Shown here piece by piece: positions 12,886 through 22,930 of a stretch of 64,000 nucleotides of DNA (position 1 is its first letter; every line of letters starts with the position of its first letter). The notes under the pieces are model-generated. The model did not search any database and was not told the DNA's origin. It saw nothing but the letters and a program-made list of their open reading frames with translations. The position numbers and the translations under genes were made by a program. This stretch comes from Fasciola hepatica (taxonomy: Eukaryota > Platyhelminthes > Trematoda > Plagiorchiida > Fasciolidae): contig CANUEZ040000029.1 of NCBI GenBank assembly GCA_948099385.1, forward strand, positions 3,937,501 through 4,001,500. The letters are read 5' to 3'.

Positions 12886-13392
12886 TGTAGCGACAGCCAC
12901 CTTCGCTCATGCTTTAAACAAGCCTATTGTTTAATTTAACGCTGAATGCTAAGTGCCGTTGCCATTTGACCGTTTCTCTGGCACTCGCTCTTGAGCGTTC
13001 TTCCAAACGCACGGTAACCCCTATCTCTCCGAATGACCTTCTCGTTCTCACCGGTAGTGGAGAATGCCTTTCTGGTCACCGTATCCGTACGGTGCAGAGC
13101 AATGGAGTAACGTGCAGGCGGTCCACGCATTACGAAGGACCAAATAACTCGTTTATTAAGGAAGAAGCAAAGCACGGTTTGGCTACTTCATAACGGGTGA
13201 GCCTGACATGATCTTCAGGTCACGAGAATTTCCTTGTATTTCACCGTTCAAGGTATGTACTGCGCATAGATTAAGGAGTTTTATTTTTTCTCTTTTTGTT
13301 GACGTTTTTGATCGGTTTCCCGAATAGTTTTTTCTATCACACCTTATTTTTGTCTGGTTTGTTGTGATTGTTATTTAGATTGTTTGCCACAT
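12886..13392 (+). repeat. Gypsy 5' LTR (and possibly leader)
   Basis: It begins TGTAGCGACAGCC at 12,886. The first 293 bp match 22,218-22,510 with about 26 differences, and the first 200 bp are the better conserved part. Beyond about 13,185 the partner is lost. A CACA at 13,388-13,392 followed by TTGG is a plausible LTR end plus primer-binding site, though the PBS is not well preserved. The gag frame opens at 13,439. If the end at 13,392 is right, the LTR is about 507 bp. Confidence 0.7.
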
Positions 13393-13438
13393 TGGTCGTT
13401 GGCTCCCTTCCTGATCTTCATTCGGTAACGTAATCACC

Positions 13439-13940
13439 ATGTCTGCTGAGCGGAAGTCTTTTCCTGACCCCGAAGTTGAGAAGATCACGCTGCGCATACC
13501 GGCATCCACGCTCGCTGATCAAGAAATCCGGTTCTTTTTGGTCGAACTGGAATTCAAAAACTGCCGCATAACCAGTGACGACAGCCATTTCAGGTGCGTA
13601 GCAGGCCGCCTCCCACCAGATGTCACAATGCAAGTGAGGGAAGTGATAATCTTCTTCCGAAGCCACGAAGTTTTCAGGGAGGCTGTCACTGCCTGCACGA
13701 CCCCAAAACAGGACCGGTTCACAAGACAACTTCAAGTTGTTGAGCATAGAAGCTGGAACCCCTTGTGGACTTCTGCGTGAGAAGCAGCACCTAATGATAC
13801 CCACAGCGGGCGAGGGCCCACTCTCAATGGTACCCCGGCTGCAGCTTCCGCTGCAAAACTCCCCAGTTTTACTGAATGCCGCGGGTCAATGCGCGATGGA
13901 GGAAACTGCTGCAATAGCTGGTGACATTAAGTCATGATAC
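13439..13940 (+). pseudogene. gag: Gypsy gag (capsid region), frameshifted
   Basis: The frame from 13,439 runs 113 residues with capsid-like wording: an EVEKITLRIP start, then an FFLVELEFKNCRI helix, LPPDVTMQVREVI, and a TRQL end. This is the flatworm gypsy capsid pattern (an aromatic FxQLExQF helix, then LPxxVxxxVxDII). At about 13,735 the reading shifts by one frame and continues as LLREKQHLMIPTAGEGP to 13,937, ending in the usual AxxADxI-like helix (AAIAGDIKS). The product would be the RNA-packaging structural protein; this copy cannot make it. Confidence 0.8.
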
Positions 13941-14084
13941 AATTCCGCTGTCGCTGGAGTAAACAGGTCTTCCGTCACAACGTTGCCCGCCCAGCCAGCA
14001 TCTAACGATCCCGTTTTACTTTTGTCTTGAACTGACTCGAGCCTGAGAGGCCATGCAGTGATTAGATGTCGGTCATGGGAGCGA

Positions 14085-14530
14085 TGAGCGCCATAGTCCG
14101 TCACTACAATGAAGTTTCGAACCTTCAAATTAAGGGTATTGTAAGTACCATGATCGCTCCATTGAGAAAGCCGAACGATGCAAACCAGCAAGCACGGTTT
14201 CCGGTGCTCGGCAAGAGATTCAACCCCTGGCCCGTCGTGGCAACCCACTAAGCCGGGTTTCGGGCCAACAGCCGTTTCAAGTATTCTATTTCTTCTAGAC
14301 ACCGGTGCCGAAGAGTGTTTCATCCCCTGACCAAAAGGCGACAATAGCACACCACACTTTGCGCTCCGCTAATAGCACGGCCATCGCAAAGCTTGGCCAG
14401 CAGACGCTCACCTTCAACAGGTTTAAGGGGTAGCATTCTTTAGATGTTCATCTTGGCGACATCCAGCACCCCATTCCAGGCTCTGAGTTCATCCAAGGCT
14501 TCGGCTTGCTGGTTGGTGCACGGCTCTGTG
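14085..14530 (+). pseudogene. Gypsy zinc knuckle and aspartic protease remnant
   Basis: From 14,140 a frame reads CKYHDRSIEKAERCKP, matching the CxxH...C zinc knuckle of flatworm gypsy gag, but the final Cys is Ser. It continues through a Gly-Asn-Pro-Leu-Ser linker into FLLDTGAE at about 14,289-14,312, where the protease catalytic Asp-Thr-Gly is intact (14,298-14,306). After a frameshift the protease C-terminus follows: GQQTLTFN, then IQHPIPGSEFIQGFGLLV (about 14,465-14,515), which corresponds to the usual HPILGADFL end. The protease would have processed the gag-pol polyprotein. Confidence 0.8.
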
Positions 14531-14639
14531 ACATGTTTCGACAGGCCGGGCTCCGCCCGGTAATTACTACCGGCGCCGCTTACCAAGTCGACGCTGAGGG
14601 ACCCCCAGTGTTCAGTTAGCCACGTCGATTAGCACCAGA

Positions 14640-15235
14640 CAAGCTTCGTGTTTCATCGACCGAATTCGAAAGCGTGCTAGAACTCGGTATAATGCGTCTT
14701 TTGAGTGGACATTGAGTTCCCCTCTACAAGTTCCTCCATCTTCAGCCTTATTGATTAAGTTCGCGCGTGCAACCAGATCCCTAAAACAGCCATCACTGCG
14801 TCTTTTTGACTGTTCGAGTTTCCACGCATGCCCTTCAGATTCAGCAAGGCAGCCCAGACCTTTCAGAGGTTCATACGCAAGGCTGTTAGCGGTTTAGGAA
14901 AGTCTACGTAAACCTGGGTGATATTTCGATGACTTATTCCTCAGGGCTAGATCACGCCGCACCATTGCGGGCACTTTTCGAGGGCCTTAGCTGGTGCGGC
15001 GTTAAGATCAATATCACGTAGTGCAAATTAGGCTGACCAGATATCACCTTCATGGGACACTATATTTCATCCTTTCGTATCTACCCTCTGCCAGATAAAA
15101 CTTTCGCTACTCGCTACTATCATGTACCCCAATCTTTTCGCCAATTGCGTCAGCTTGCCGGCCTGATAAATTTATGCGGCCGGGCTTATTCTTCACCGTG
15201 TAGAAATGATCCACTTCTCACCGGTCTGTTATGAG
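14640..15235 (+). pseudogene. Gypsy reverse transcriptase remnant
   Basis: The fingers/palm region is readable at about 14,736-14,880: SLIDXVRACNQIPKTAI, LFEFPRMPF, then KAAQTFQRFI. These are the consecutive RT blocks (FSKIDLVxAFHQI, FGLFEFLRMPFGL, NAAQTFQRFID) with about 6 residues deleted between the first two. The YIDD catalytic box at about 14,905-14,920 reads NLGD. The thumb follows as ALFEGLSWCGVKINI, DITFMGHYIS and SFRQLRQLAGLIN to 15,235, with stops between. The RT is inactive because the catalytic Asp pair is broken. Confidence 0.85.
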
Positions 15236-15660
15236 CAGGCAAGCGAACGTTTGTTTTCCGACACCGCACAGGCCGCTTCCACCTCGGTCAAGGAGGCTAG
15301 CTATAATGTGGCACTAGCTGCTTACCCTGACCCTTTGGCTGCCTTTTCGGTATTGATTGATACCCCGGACACAGCGGTTAGAGCAGTATGCCACGGCTCG
15401 TGGACGACTCGTAACTTCTAGCGTTCTTCTGTTATTAGCCATCTACCCGTGCATCGGTCATTTCCGGCATGTACTCGCAGGCCTTTCTTTCAAGGTGTTA
15501 ACAGGTCACAAGTCTTCGGTTTACGCACTGAAGTCAGCCTCCGGCCGGTAGCCATCACGCGAGATTCGCCACTTATATCTTGGCTCACAGTTTACTGTGC
15601 ATGTACGACACTTCTCTGGGGTACTCAACCCAGTCGCCGACACCCTTTCACTTGTACGTT
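15206..15660 (+). pseudogene. Gypsy RNase H remnant
   Basis: The frame at 15,206-15,421 carries VLIDTPDTAVRAV, the first RNase H block, with its Asp codon at about 15,359. The next block lies in another frame at 15,435-15,551: IGHFRHVLAGLSFKVLTGHK and SSVYALKSASG. The expected TDHK has become TGHK, so one active-site Asp is lost. A decayed tether with a VADALSR-like position follows towards 15,660. At least two frame changes separate the blocks. Confidence 0.8.
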
Positions 15661-15938
15661 AACTGATATGGTGACCAGCCCGTCACATTTTGTGTATCTC
15701 CCGTTTGACCTTCCGTTTCACGCACTCGGCTACCGCAAGCGATGTTCCTGAGACACTTCCTCACAAAAGCCAGCGTGCCGTCCTTGCACTCACACCCTGT
15801 GTGAGTAAACTCGGCTGGCCCTCCACGGACATTTCCCGCCGACTTCCTCGACGAACGCGATGGTAGAAGCTGAAGGAGTGCGCCCTATTATACAGAGTCT
15901 ATCACCAACGCCTAAGATTGACTAACAAGCAATAGCAC

Positions 15939-16545
15939 GTGCCCAAACTGCGGACCCTGGCATCGAAACACTTAGATAGATTGGTGTTTCTCAGCTCAAT
16001 GACAGTACTTATCCCATCTTACCAGAATACCGTCGTGTACGACGTGTCACAAGGTCACCCTAGGCCAGTGGTGCCTGCTACCCAACTTCATCCTACTTTC
16101 CTAACGCTCTACTATCAGGCCCACCCAGGTGTGATTGCCCCGGTGCAGCTGGTAACTGAGCGCTTCGTTTGGCATAAATTCATACAAGACGCCTTCCAGT
16201 GAGCTCGTGCACGCCTGCTGTGTTATTGCATCAAGACCCATGGGCACATTAAGACGGCGTTGGACAAGCCCCTGGAACCCGAAACACGTTTTCATCATGT
16301 GCACGTAGGCCACGTAGGAACACTTCCACCTTCGGCCGGCTGGGCCCACATACTTACATAAATGAATCGTTTTACTTGCTGGGAGCAGGCCATTCCTATC
16401 CCTCCCCCACTTCGGAAGGGGCCACGAAGGCTTTTTTGACCGGTTTGGTAAGTCCTTTCGGTTGCCTGGCAATAGAAGGAATCGATATTGGGCCACTCTT
16501 TGAGGGACTTTTGGGCAGCCCGCGAGCTACACTCTTTGGCCAAAA
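15939..16545 (+). pseudogene. Gypsy integrase, N-terminal and core part
   Basis: The frame from 15,939 contains the HHCC zinc-binding region: PRPVVPATQLH, AHPGVIAPVQLVTERFVW, then after a stop RARLLCYCIKTHGH. The first His is Tyr and the first Cys is Arg. The catalytic core follows as RFHHVHVGHVGTLPPSAGW, in which the first DDE Asp is Gly. It continues as NRFTCWEQAIPIP and, after a frameshift at about 16,405, AFLTGLVSPFG and IEGIDIGPLFE with the second catalytic Asp kept. The frame is cut at about 16,545 by the (ATT)-rich end of a family S element; the missing half is at 20.7-21.5 kb. Confidence 0.88.
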
Positions 16546-17565
16546 TAGTGACAATGACATCATTGCCAGTTATAACTTATTTTGGCTAAACCCGAGGCAT
16601 GCTGCAAAGCAGGATCAAAAGGTACAATTGGAAGCAGAGTCCGAATTCCAAATATGTAATACAAGTGTTTGCAATGATTATAGTGTAAGAGGAAGTGCTT
16701 AAGTTACTCTTTTGTGGCAGCGCCGGAAAACTATGAAACCAAGGTCGGGTGGCCAGGCCGACTGAGTCCAGGTTAGGCTGGTTAGAAATAACAGACTTTT
16801 GGATACTACAAAAGGAGGACTGCAGGAAGGGAGAACCGAAGAGGGTTGACGGAAAGTTCGTTTACACTGAGGACAAAGAGGCTTCCGGTAGAGACGTTAA
16901 AAATAATAATACTATTGGTTCATTTCGGAGACGTCCGAAGCATGCCGTGTGCATAATCTTGTTGATACAGGTGATGGAATGGACAGAAATAATTCATGAA
17001 AATATGGAAACTCTCATGAAAATACGGAAGAAAAAGGCTCAGAAGGGGGAATAAAGTGGGATGAAAATAAGATAAATGTATGCACACCATAGAGATTGTG
17101 GGGAGTTTAAATGAACTCAAGGGCGGATTTGAATGGACGGCCGGTGAGTTTGAAGTTCAAGGTTAGATGGGCCGAATGACTGGTCCGTCAAATACGTCTA
17201 AAGGCCGACTGATAAATATGAAAAAGGGTAGAAATCGGCATAAGGAACTGCGGTAGCGAGGGACGATGTATAAAAATGTGAGGTGCACTGTAGTGGACTA
17301 GATATCAATGAAGCATTGATGCTCTGCAGTAGATGGTCGGCGAACAGGGCACAAAACTCATCGTAAAACAAAGAGTGAGCAATACTTGACGAAGAGGGTT
17401 GATCAGATGACAAAAACGATTTATAAGGATTGGATACGGTAGGTGTGAGACACAGATGTAGAATTGATGGAAGCATACAATGGAGGTCGGCGGGATGGTA
17501 GCAAGAGAAATGGCCGGTGAGGAACTGCAAGATGCAGAGCACGTGTACATATACATATATGCACA

Positions 17566-17594
17566 TGTTTATATATATATATATATATATATAT
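17566..17594. repeat. (TA)n microsatellite
   Basis: An uninterrupted alternating TA run. Equivalent tracts occupy the same place in the other LINE-U UTR copies (18,350-18,380; imperfect at about 29,138-29,175 and 50,500-50,545), so this is an inherited part of the element. Confidence 0.9.
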
Positions 17595-18348
17595 AAAAAG
17601 AGAAACGGGAGCACTAGCAGTGGGAGGGATAAGTCAGGTTGTATCAAGTGGTCGTGGAATTAACTTTGGAATATCGTGGTGGGCAAACCTCAAGACATGT
17701 GCACATGGCAGCCATATGGGAGGAAAATAGAATGCGGAAGCACAGAAGTGATGGAGACTGTGAGGAGCAGTTCATAGGAGAGTGAAGATAAAAAAACAGG
17801 ATCGAGGAGAACAGGTAAGAATGGGTCTAACTATTTGATCAATGCAGGCGCGACATGTAATGACGGACCAGAGAAATCGGGTAGTGGCAGGTCAAACGAT
17901 TTGTAACTGTAAGAGAACATCATGAAGTAACGTTGTCATTACAATGGTGGAACAAGAAAAAACAGACCAAACTGAAAGGCACACAAGAAATGCCTGTTTC
18001 CTAACTGGGGATATCTGAAAACCGTCAGGCATGCATGGAGGGGGCTAGAAATTGATAAGGAAAAGGGTGATAACGGGAGACGGTGGAGAAAAAAAGGGAT
18101 CCATTTCTAGGGATCATATAGTAATAAGCCAGTGCAGTAGATGGTTAGCGGACAGGGCACAAAACTCATCGTGGAACAGGTAGCTGACATTAGAATAGGC
18201 AGAGGGTGGTGCGGATGGCAAGAATAACGTGTAGGGATTTGATACGGTAAATATGAGGTGCAGATGTAAAAAGAGTGGGCGCATATCATGAGGGTAAGCG
18301 GGATGGTAGCATGAGAAATAGCCGGCAAAAAAGTGCAGGATGCAGTAC

Positions 18349-18349
<1 letters not shown>

Positions 18350-18380
<31 letters not shown>
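18350..18380. repeat. (TA)n microsatellite
   Basis: An alternating TA run in the second UTR unit, at the position equivalent to the tract at 17,566. Confidence 0.9.
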
Positions 18381-18385
<5 letters not shown>

Positions 18386-20689
18386 ACATAAATAGATATA
18401 CGAGGAGCAGGAGCAAAGAGCAGTGGAGTACTAGGAGAAAAAAGTATCACTGATTGGAAGAGGGAGATAGGATTGGATCAAAGTATGCAGGATTGACTTG
18501 GGAGGATTCGGACGAAGTTTTTCATGACGGGGTAACATGGTGGATTAACAGATAGAGAAGACTGAAGGAGCACAAAAGTGATGCCGGCCATGAAGGGCAA
18601 ATAATAAACGAGGGACGATGAACGGTAGGATCGAAGAGATCAGTTAAGAATGGGTCTAATTATTTGATCAATGCAGGTGCGACATGTGGTGACGGACCAG
18701 AGGAATCGGGTAGTGACATTCCAGACGGTTTGGAACTGTAAAAGAACACCATGACGTAACGCTGTCTTTACAGCCGGTGGGACATGGAAAAGTTGACCAC
18801 GCTGGAAGGCACAGAAAAATGCCTGTAGCGATCAACAGACGGATCAAGGGATGAAAGCAATGACCGAGGAGACAGGTAAGAAATGACCAATCAGATCATT
18901 TTACTGCAGACGAAATATAAAGGAGGCGGAGAAAGAAGCAGAACGCCCCAAGATAAGCGAACCAGTAGTATAACAGAAAGGCCAAAAAAATGAATGCGCA
19001 AAACAGTTGGGGCAATGGGCCTGGAGAGCTGTGTGTCGGCAGAAAATATGGTGGTGGTGATTAGATAATAAATGTGACTGCAAAAGAAGCAAAGTTTGGA
19101 GCGGCAAGTTTTAATATGCGGATTGGTCATGGGTGCGGGTGTGAATGGTGCATTTTCGCATTGGGCATGAGGAGGGAGAACAAGGAGGGATCTAACGGGA
19201 TGACAGGTATAAGAATACCATCAATAGGCGTTCTGAACAGAGGGTAATACCAAGCGCATAGAGGATAGAAGCCGGCAATGGCGGCAGGTGGGAAAAGAGA
19301 TATTGCGGAGCGTCGACAGATCAGAGTGGTTGGGACAATAGTGACTCAATGCGGTGAAAGTTGATGCAGAGAGAGGCGACAAGATGAAGGACAGAACGGG
19401 TAGGCGTGCATACCGTGGTAGAGCGACAAAAATGGGAAGTGGTAACAGATGATAAAAACTATAGGCGAACTAACTGGGGCGGAAAAAGGATGAGGAGCAT
19501 GCAATTTTCAGCCGACAGCATTGGATTCGGTAGTCCCTGAAAAGTTAGTGCGTGTGGTCCACAACCGGTGCTGGTGGATGGTACTGGCCGTGCGCTGGGC
19601 ACATAACCTGAAAAACGCCTCACAAATTGAACACAGGAGGTGTGATCCACCAGTCTAATTGCGCTCGCACATCGTTGCAGATGGCCTGCACGCCCGGCGT
19701 GCGCCGGCCATAGCAGTGGATTTGACCGCGCCCCACACTGTTGGGATTGGCACGAGTGTTCATTGATAACTGTACAGGGGACAAAACGACCGCGATAAGG
19801 GTGCGTGATCCAGGAACGATTGACCAAGGCTTGAGATCATGGACAGGAGAGCCAACGAAAACAGCGAGTGGTAGACGACGGTGTAGCAATATTATCCAGG
19901 TGCATTTGCCAGGGAGATGGTAAGTACAGTTCCCGAAGTGATTGGCCGTCATTGAGGATCACTGGAAAGGGAAAAGGGATAGAGAAGCGCAGTCTGAGTG
20001 TGTCCCAGCTGAGAAGCAACGGATAATGAGGAGAAAAAATGTGAATGTGATGGATAAGAGATGCACGTAGGTGAGCAATAGGGTTATCTTATGAAGGCAG
20101 GAGGTAAGTTCGCTATGGATCAGTGAAGGCAATAGCTTTAGTTCGCGGCGCTAGAGAGAGGGGGGGGGTGTCGGGCATGGGGTGTACCTAGTAACCTGTG
20201 GCGCAGAGGTAGTAGGGTTACAGTGTGAGGCCTCTTTCAAGGGCCAGGTCGTCGGAGACGAGCTCATTGTGAGCAGTGTAGCACTTTGTGGTATACGAAA
20301 CGTCTTAGAATTAGAAGTTAGACGATGGAAAGGAGTGAATTAGCGGATACTAAACAAGAAAATTCCGTCAAAGACAACGCTTAGCGACCGAATATCAGCT
20401 GAGTCGGTTAAATACCCAGTGAAGTATTCTCCTGTGGAGGGAGATTGCCGAGGTGATGATGAAGAAAGTAGCCTGACGGAGACGGGCAACAGTTGGGCAG
20501 GTTGTCTACTTTCCGAAAAGTGGAATATGTTGCACCAACATGGGCAGCCAGTCGCCCTGGAGATAAAAGTAACGTCCAGCCTTTCCACCAGCCGGTGAAA
20601 CCTACCTTTCTTTTATTGTAACCCAGTTTAAACCGATATACTACAATTAGTATGCCTAAGTCTGCTTAGCACCGTTAAAGAAAGACTGA

Positions 20690-21470
20690 ACACCACATCG
20701 GCCTTGCCGGTGTGTGGTGGCACAGTACTTCTGGCTGGAGCTATTAGTCCCCTCGAAAGCCGTGATCTTCGGCCGCGGCGACTGCTCTCAGCGCCTGAAG
20801 CAGTGCATAAGTTCTCAAGACCAGTAAGCCGCGCGAAAAACGGTCTACACGCTGTGCCAGCTGCGCAAAACCACCGTTCACGTCTTCCGTGAAGGAGTCC
20901 AGGGGACCCTGTTCCACTCATCGATATCCATGTTACAGACAACATTGTTACACATGTATGAACTATCTTCACCGGAATTCTGACTATTTCCTTTATCGCT
21001 CAAAACCTCTGTCACAAACCAAACCCCCACTACTGCCTCGAGAGTGAGTCACTCAGCTGGAACCTTGTTGTGACTATATTCGGTAATCCCACCTTCGTAT
21101 TCCAACCTCCTACTGCAATTCAGCTGCAATTGTTGACTTGTCGTTAAATTTGAAGCTTAGGAGCCCAGATAGAGCTCTACTGAGGTTGGATTATTGCAAA
21201 GTTGCCCAGTTGGTTGTGTATAGCACCGTGGCTGTTTAGAATCGACTTCGTTTCGAATTGTGTCGAAGTTAGTTGCAACGAGTCCCTCGCACGTTCCTTT
21301 GGCTTGACTTCACATTCTCCTCCGCGTTGATGGTGTTTGATGGCCACTATAACCATCATGCACTGGCCCGCTTGATGCTACAAAAGGTGAGGCGAAATCT
21401 TTTGTCATGGACGTCAACGGACCACACTCTACCTTATCTACCCGCCACCTCGAACCTACCGTGATGCATT
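20690..21470 (+). pseudogene. Gypsy integrase C-terminal part, resumed after nested insertions
   Basis: Gypsy text returns after the inserts. About 20,700-20,890 contains an AISPLES stretch and SRAKNGLHAVPA, corresponding to the LPGEFxSP and LRxxMxxLRP regions. About 21,312-21,470 reads LHILLRVDGV, a stop, WPL, then CTGPLDATKGEAKSFVMDVN with TLSTRHLEPTV. This matches the gypsy integrase end 'HVFxRxDxVRRPLQPPYDGPFxV...VxxxGRxxTVSxDRLKP'. The third catalytic residue (Glu) falls in the segment lost at the insertion site. About 350 bp between the two blocks (20,900-21,240) is unexplained. Confidence 0.7.
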
Positions 21471-22217
21471 GCGAACTGCCCGGTTAATTTAAGCCTGCTG
21501 GAGCCACTCAGCCGCTTGTATTGACCGAGTTATCACTCGCGCCACCCACAATCACATCCAGCAAGGGCCCGGAGGTTAGTCCGTCGGAGTCTCTCACCGT
21601 ACCGAAACTCGAATTGGCCGTGGTAGCCACCAACCACGAAATGCTTTCGGCTTCGCTGATTTTGTGAGGATTCTTACAACCGACTGGTGGCACTTAGTTG
21701 GGAAGTTGGCCTCGGATTTATCAGTCATCAGGCTCGAGAAATTAGAATCAGTGAGTAAAACTTCACTTTCCTTGAGTCTCTTAGCGACTACAAGAGGCCC
21801 GACATCGTTCAGCCGGCGCCCTTCCTGTTTACCTTGCTGTCTCTCACACGGATTCAAGCAGACCCACTGGCCACTTCAGTGGCTTCCATGACTCCAGCGT
21901 ACATTTTAGGAGCTAACCACCCCCCGTACTACGGGGAGATCGGTCAGCACAGCACCGGAGACGATAACCGGATGCCTTTATGGATGAGCCTGAAGCGGCT
22001 TCTTCAGGCTGCCAAAAGTATGAGGCCCCCGGAGGCCAAAAAGTCGCCGGACAGACGCACATCGGACCTCAAGATTGCAGGGGCCGTCAAACACCAACAG
22101 TCCCTCGACGCTACCAACAATAAAACGGGCAATATACGGGGTTCCTGTGCCGGCGGTGATTCTGGCCCACCCCAGCTGTCGAAGCCAATTTCCGTTGGAA
22201 TTCCAGAGCGAGGCCCC
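21471..22217 (+). other. Gypsy 3' internal tail (mostly unreadable)
   Basis: About 21,550-21,600 (ITSSKGPEVSPSESLTVP) fits the Ser/Arg-rich tail that ends many gypsy pol proteins (TRSGRxVxFP). The remaining 600 bp to the 3' LTR has several open frames but no motif. No polypurine tract could be fixed immediately before 22,218. Confidence 0.45.
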
Positions 22218-22515
22218 CGTAGTCACAGCCACCTTCGCTCATGCTTTAAACAAGCCTATTGTTTAATTTAACGCTGAATGCTGAGTGCCGTTGCCATTTG
22301 ACCGTTTCTCTGGCACTCGCTCTTGAGCGCTCTTCCAAACGCACGGTAACCCCTATCTCTCCGAATGACTTTCTCATTCTCATCGGTGTTGGAGAATGTC
22401 TTTCTTGTCACCGTATCCGTACGGTGCAGAGCAATGGAGTAACGTGCACATGGTCCGCTAATTACGAAGGACCAAATAACTCGTCTAATAAAGAAATTGC
22501 AAAGTGGGGTTTAGC
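22218..22515 (+). repeat. Gypsy 3' LTR, truncated
   Basis: It matches 12,886-13,180 at about 91%, including the block GCTTTAAACAAGCCTATTGT. The initial TG has become CG. Identity stops at about 22,510, so the copy lacks its last 200 bp or so relative to the proposed full LTR, perhaps through the arrival of the LINE that follows. Confidence 0.75.
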
Positions 22516-22930
22516 GACCTCACTTTCCGGTCACTATATCATTCCCTTATCCGGTTGCTTCTTAAGGCCACGACGTCCCCTGCACTGACATCACCACTCT
22601 TACAGCCTCAGTAGACTACCGACCTGTGACCTCTCTTGCTTCAGCTAGCCAGCCTTTTACCCACTCTCGTCTTCCATCCTGAGAATACCTAGAGAATAAG
22701 GTCAAGCAACCTTGCTTTTTCCCACTGGTGCATAAATTCGGCCCCACGACGCTCCTTCCATCCAAGTGCTACGTGCCAGATCCATCAACCCAGACTCCGC
22801 CGTCGTGAAGTCGGCAGACACGGCACCGTATCGAAAACTTTTTCCGAGTGTGCCGCCTCCTTCGTTGGCTCCACCGTACCCGAATCAGTTGGGAAGTGTC
22901 AACAGCATGGTTGTCAACCACTAGCACCAC
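22516..22930. other. Unassigned; possible 5' UTR of the following LINE
   Basis: No domain or repeat partner was seen. It lies between the truncated 3' LTR and the first readable LINE text. Confidence 0.3.

Larger units (their letters stand above)
17210..18850 (-). repeat. Tandem duplication of about 0.8 kb within LINE-U UTR
   Basis: Two successive units (about 17,210-18,040 and 18,045-18,850) share the same sequence of landmarks. These are GTAGAAAT...GAGACGG, the GCAGTAGATGG box (17,329 and 18,133), a (TA)n tract (17,566-17,594 and 18,350-18,380), ATCAATGCAGG (offset about 829 bp) and an AGGCACA..AAATGCCTGT box. The copies at 28.6 and 49.8 kb have one unit only, so the doubling happened in this copy or its source. 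Confidence 0.75.
16899..20270 (-). mobile_element. LINE-U 3' region inserted in family S
   Basis: Read minus, this 3.4-kb copy ends at 16,946-16,899 with GGCATGCTTCGGACGTCTCC, a GAAATGAACC box and an (ATT)n relic, the LINE-U terminus. The body is noncoding, purine-rich on the plus strand, and matches the minus copy at 49.8-52.3 kb and the plus copies at 28.6-29.9 and 62.3-63.6 kb. Near 19,960-20,040 it still aligns with the sequence just downstream of the RT frame in the 52.3-kb copy, which identifies this material as LINE 3' UTR. No RT coding text remains. It contains an internal tandem duplication (see 17,210-18,850). Confidence 0.75.
16546..20640 (-). repeat. Family S repeat, copy 2, split by a LINE-U insertion
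   Basis: This minus-orientation copy is present in two pieces. 16,546-16,898 matches 575-940, and about 20,190-20,640 matches roughly 890-1300. The boxes ATCGGCTGAGTCAGT (1080) and ATCAGCTGAGTCGGT (20,396) mark the second piece. The pieces are contiguous in copy 1, so the 3.4 kb between them arrived later. The copy itself interrupts the gypsy integrase. Its terminus at 16,546-16,602 carries the same AAATAA/GCATGC element as LINE-U. The right edge against gypsy sequence is uncertain by about 80 bp. Confidence 0.7.
12886..22515 (+). mobile_element. Ty3/gypsy (CsRn1-like) LTR retrotransposon, degenerate, with nested insertions
   Basis: Two LTR copies (12,886 and 22,218, about 91% identical over 293 bp) bracket a plus-strand gag-pol in the order gag, zinc knuckle, protease, RT, RNase H, integrase. 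The integrase breaks off at about 16,545 and its C-terminus reappears at about 20,690-21,470. The 4.1 kb between is a family S element carrying a LINE-U insertion. Without the inserts the element is about 5.5 kb, normal for this group. Domain wording is closest, from memory, to flatworm CsRn1-like gypsy elements. Every domain contains stops or frameshifts, and several catalytic or metal-binding residues are lost. Confidence 0.85.

Noticed and set aside
13418..13804. 128-codon minus-strand open frame
   Set aside because: It is antisense to the gypsy gag at 13,439-13,940, whose plus-strand reading has clear capsid motifs.
17198..17647. 149-codon minus frame with a Tyr-Ile repeat (membrane-like)
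   Set aside because: The apparent membrane segment is the translated (TA)n microsatellite inside LINE UTR.
20195..20270. tRNA-like stretch with GGCGCAGAGGTAGTAGGG
   Set aside because: No acceptor or anticodon stem could be paired, and the segment aligns to the family S repeat.
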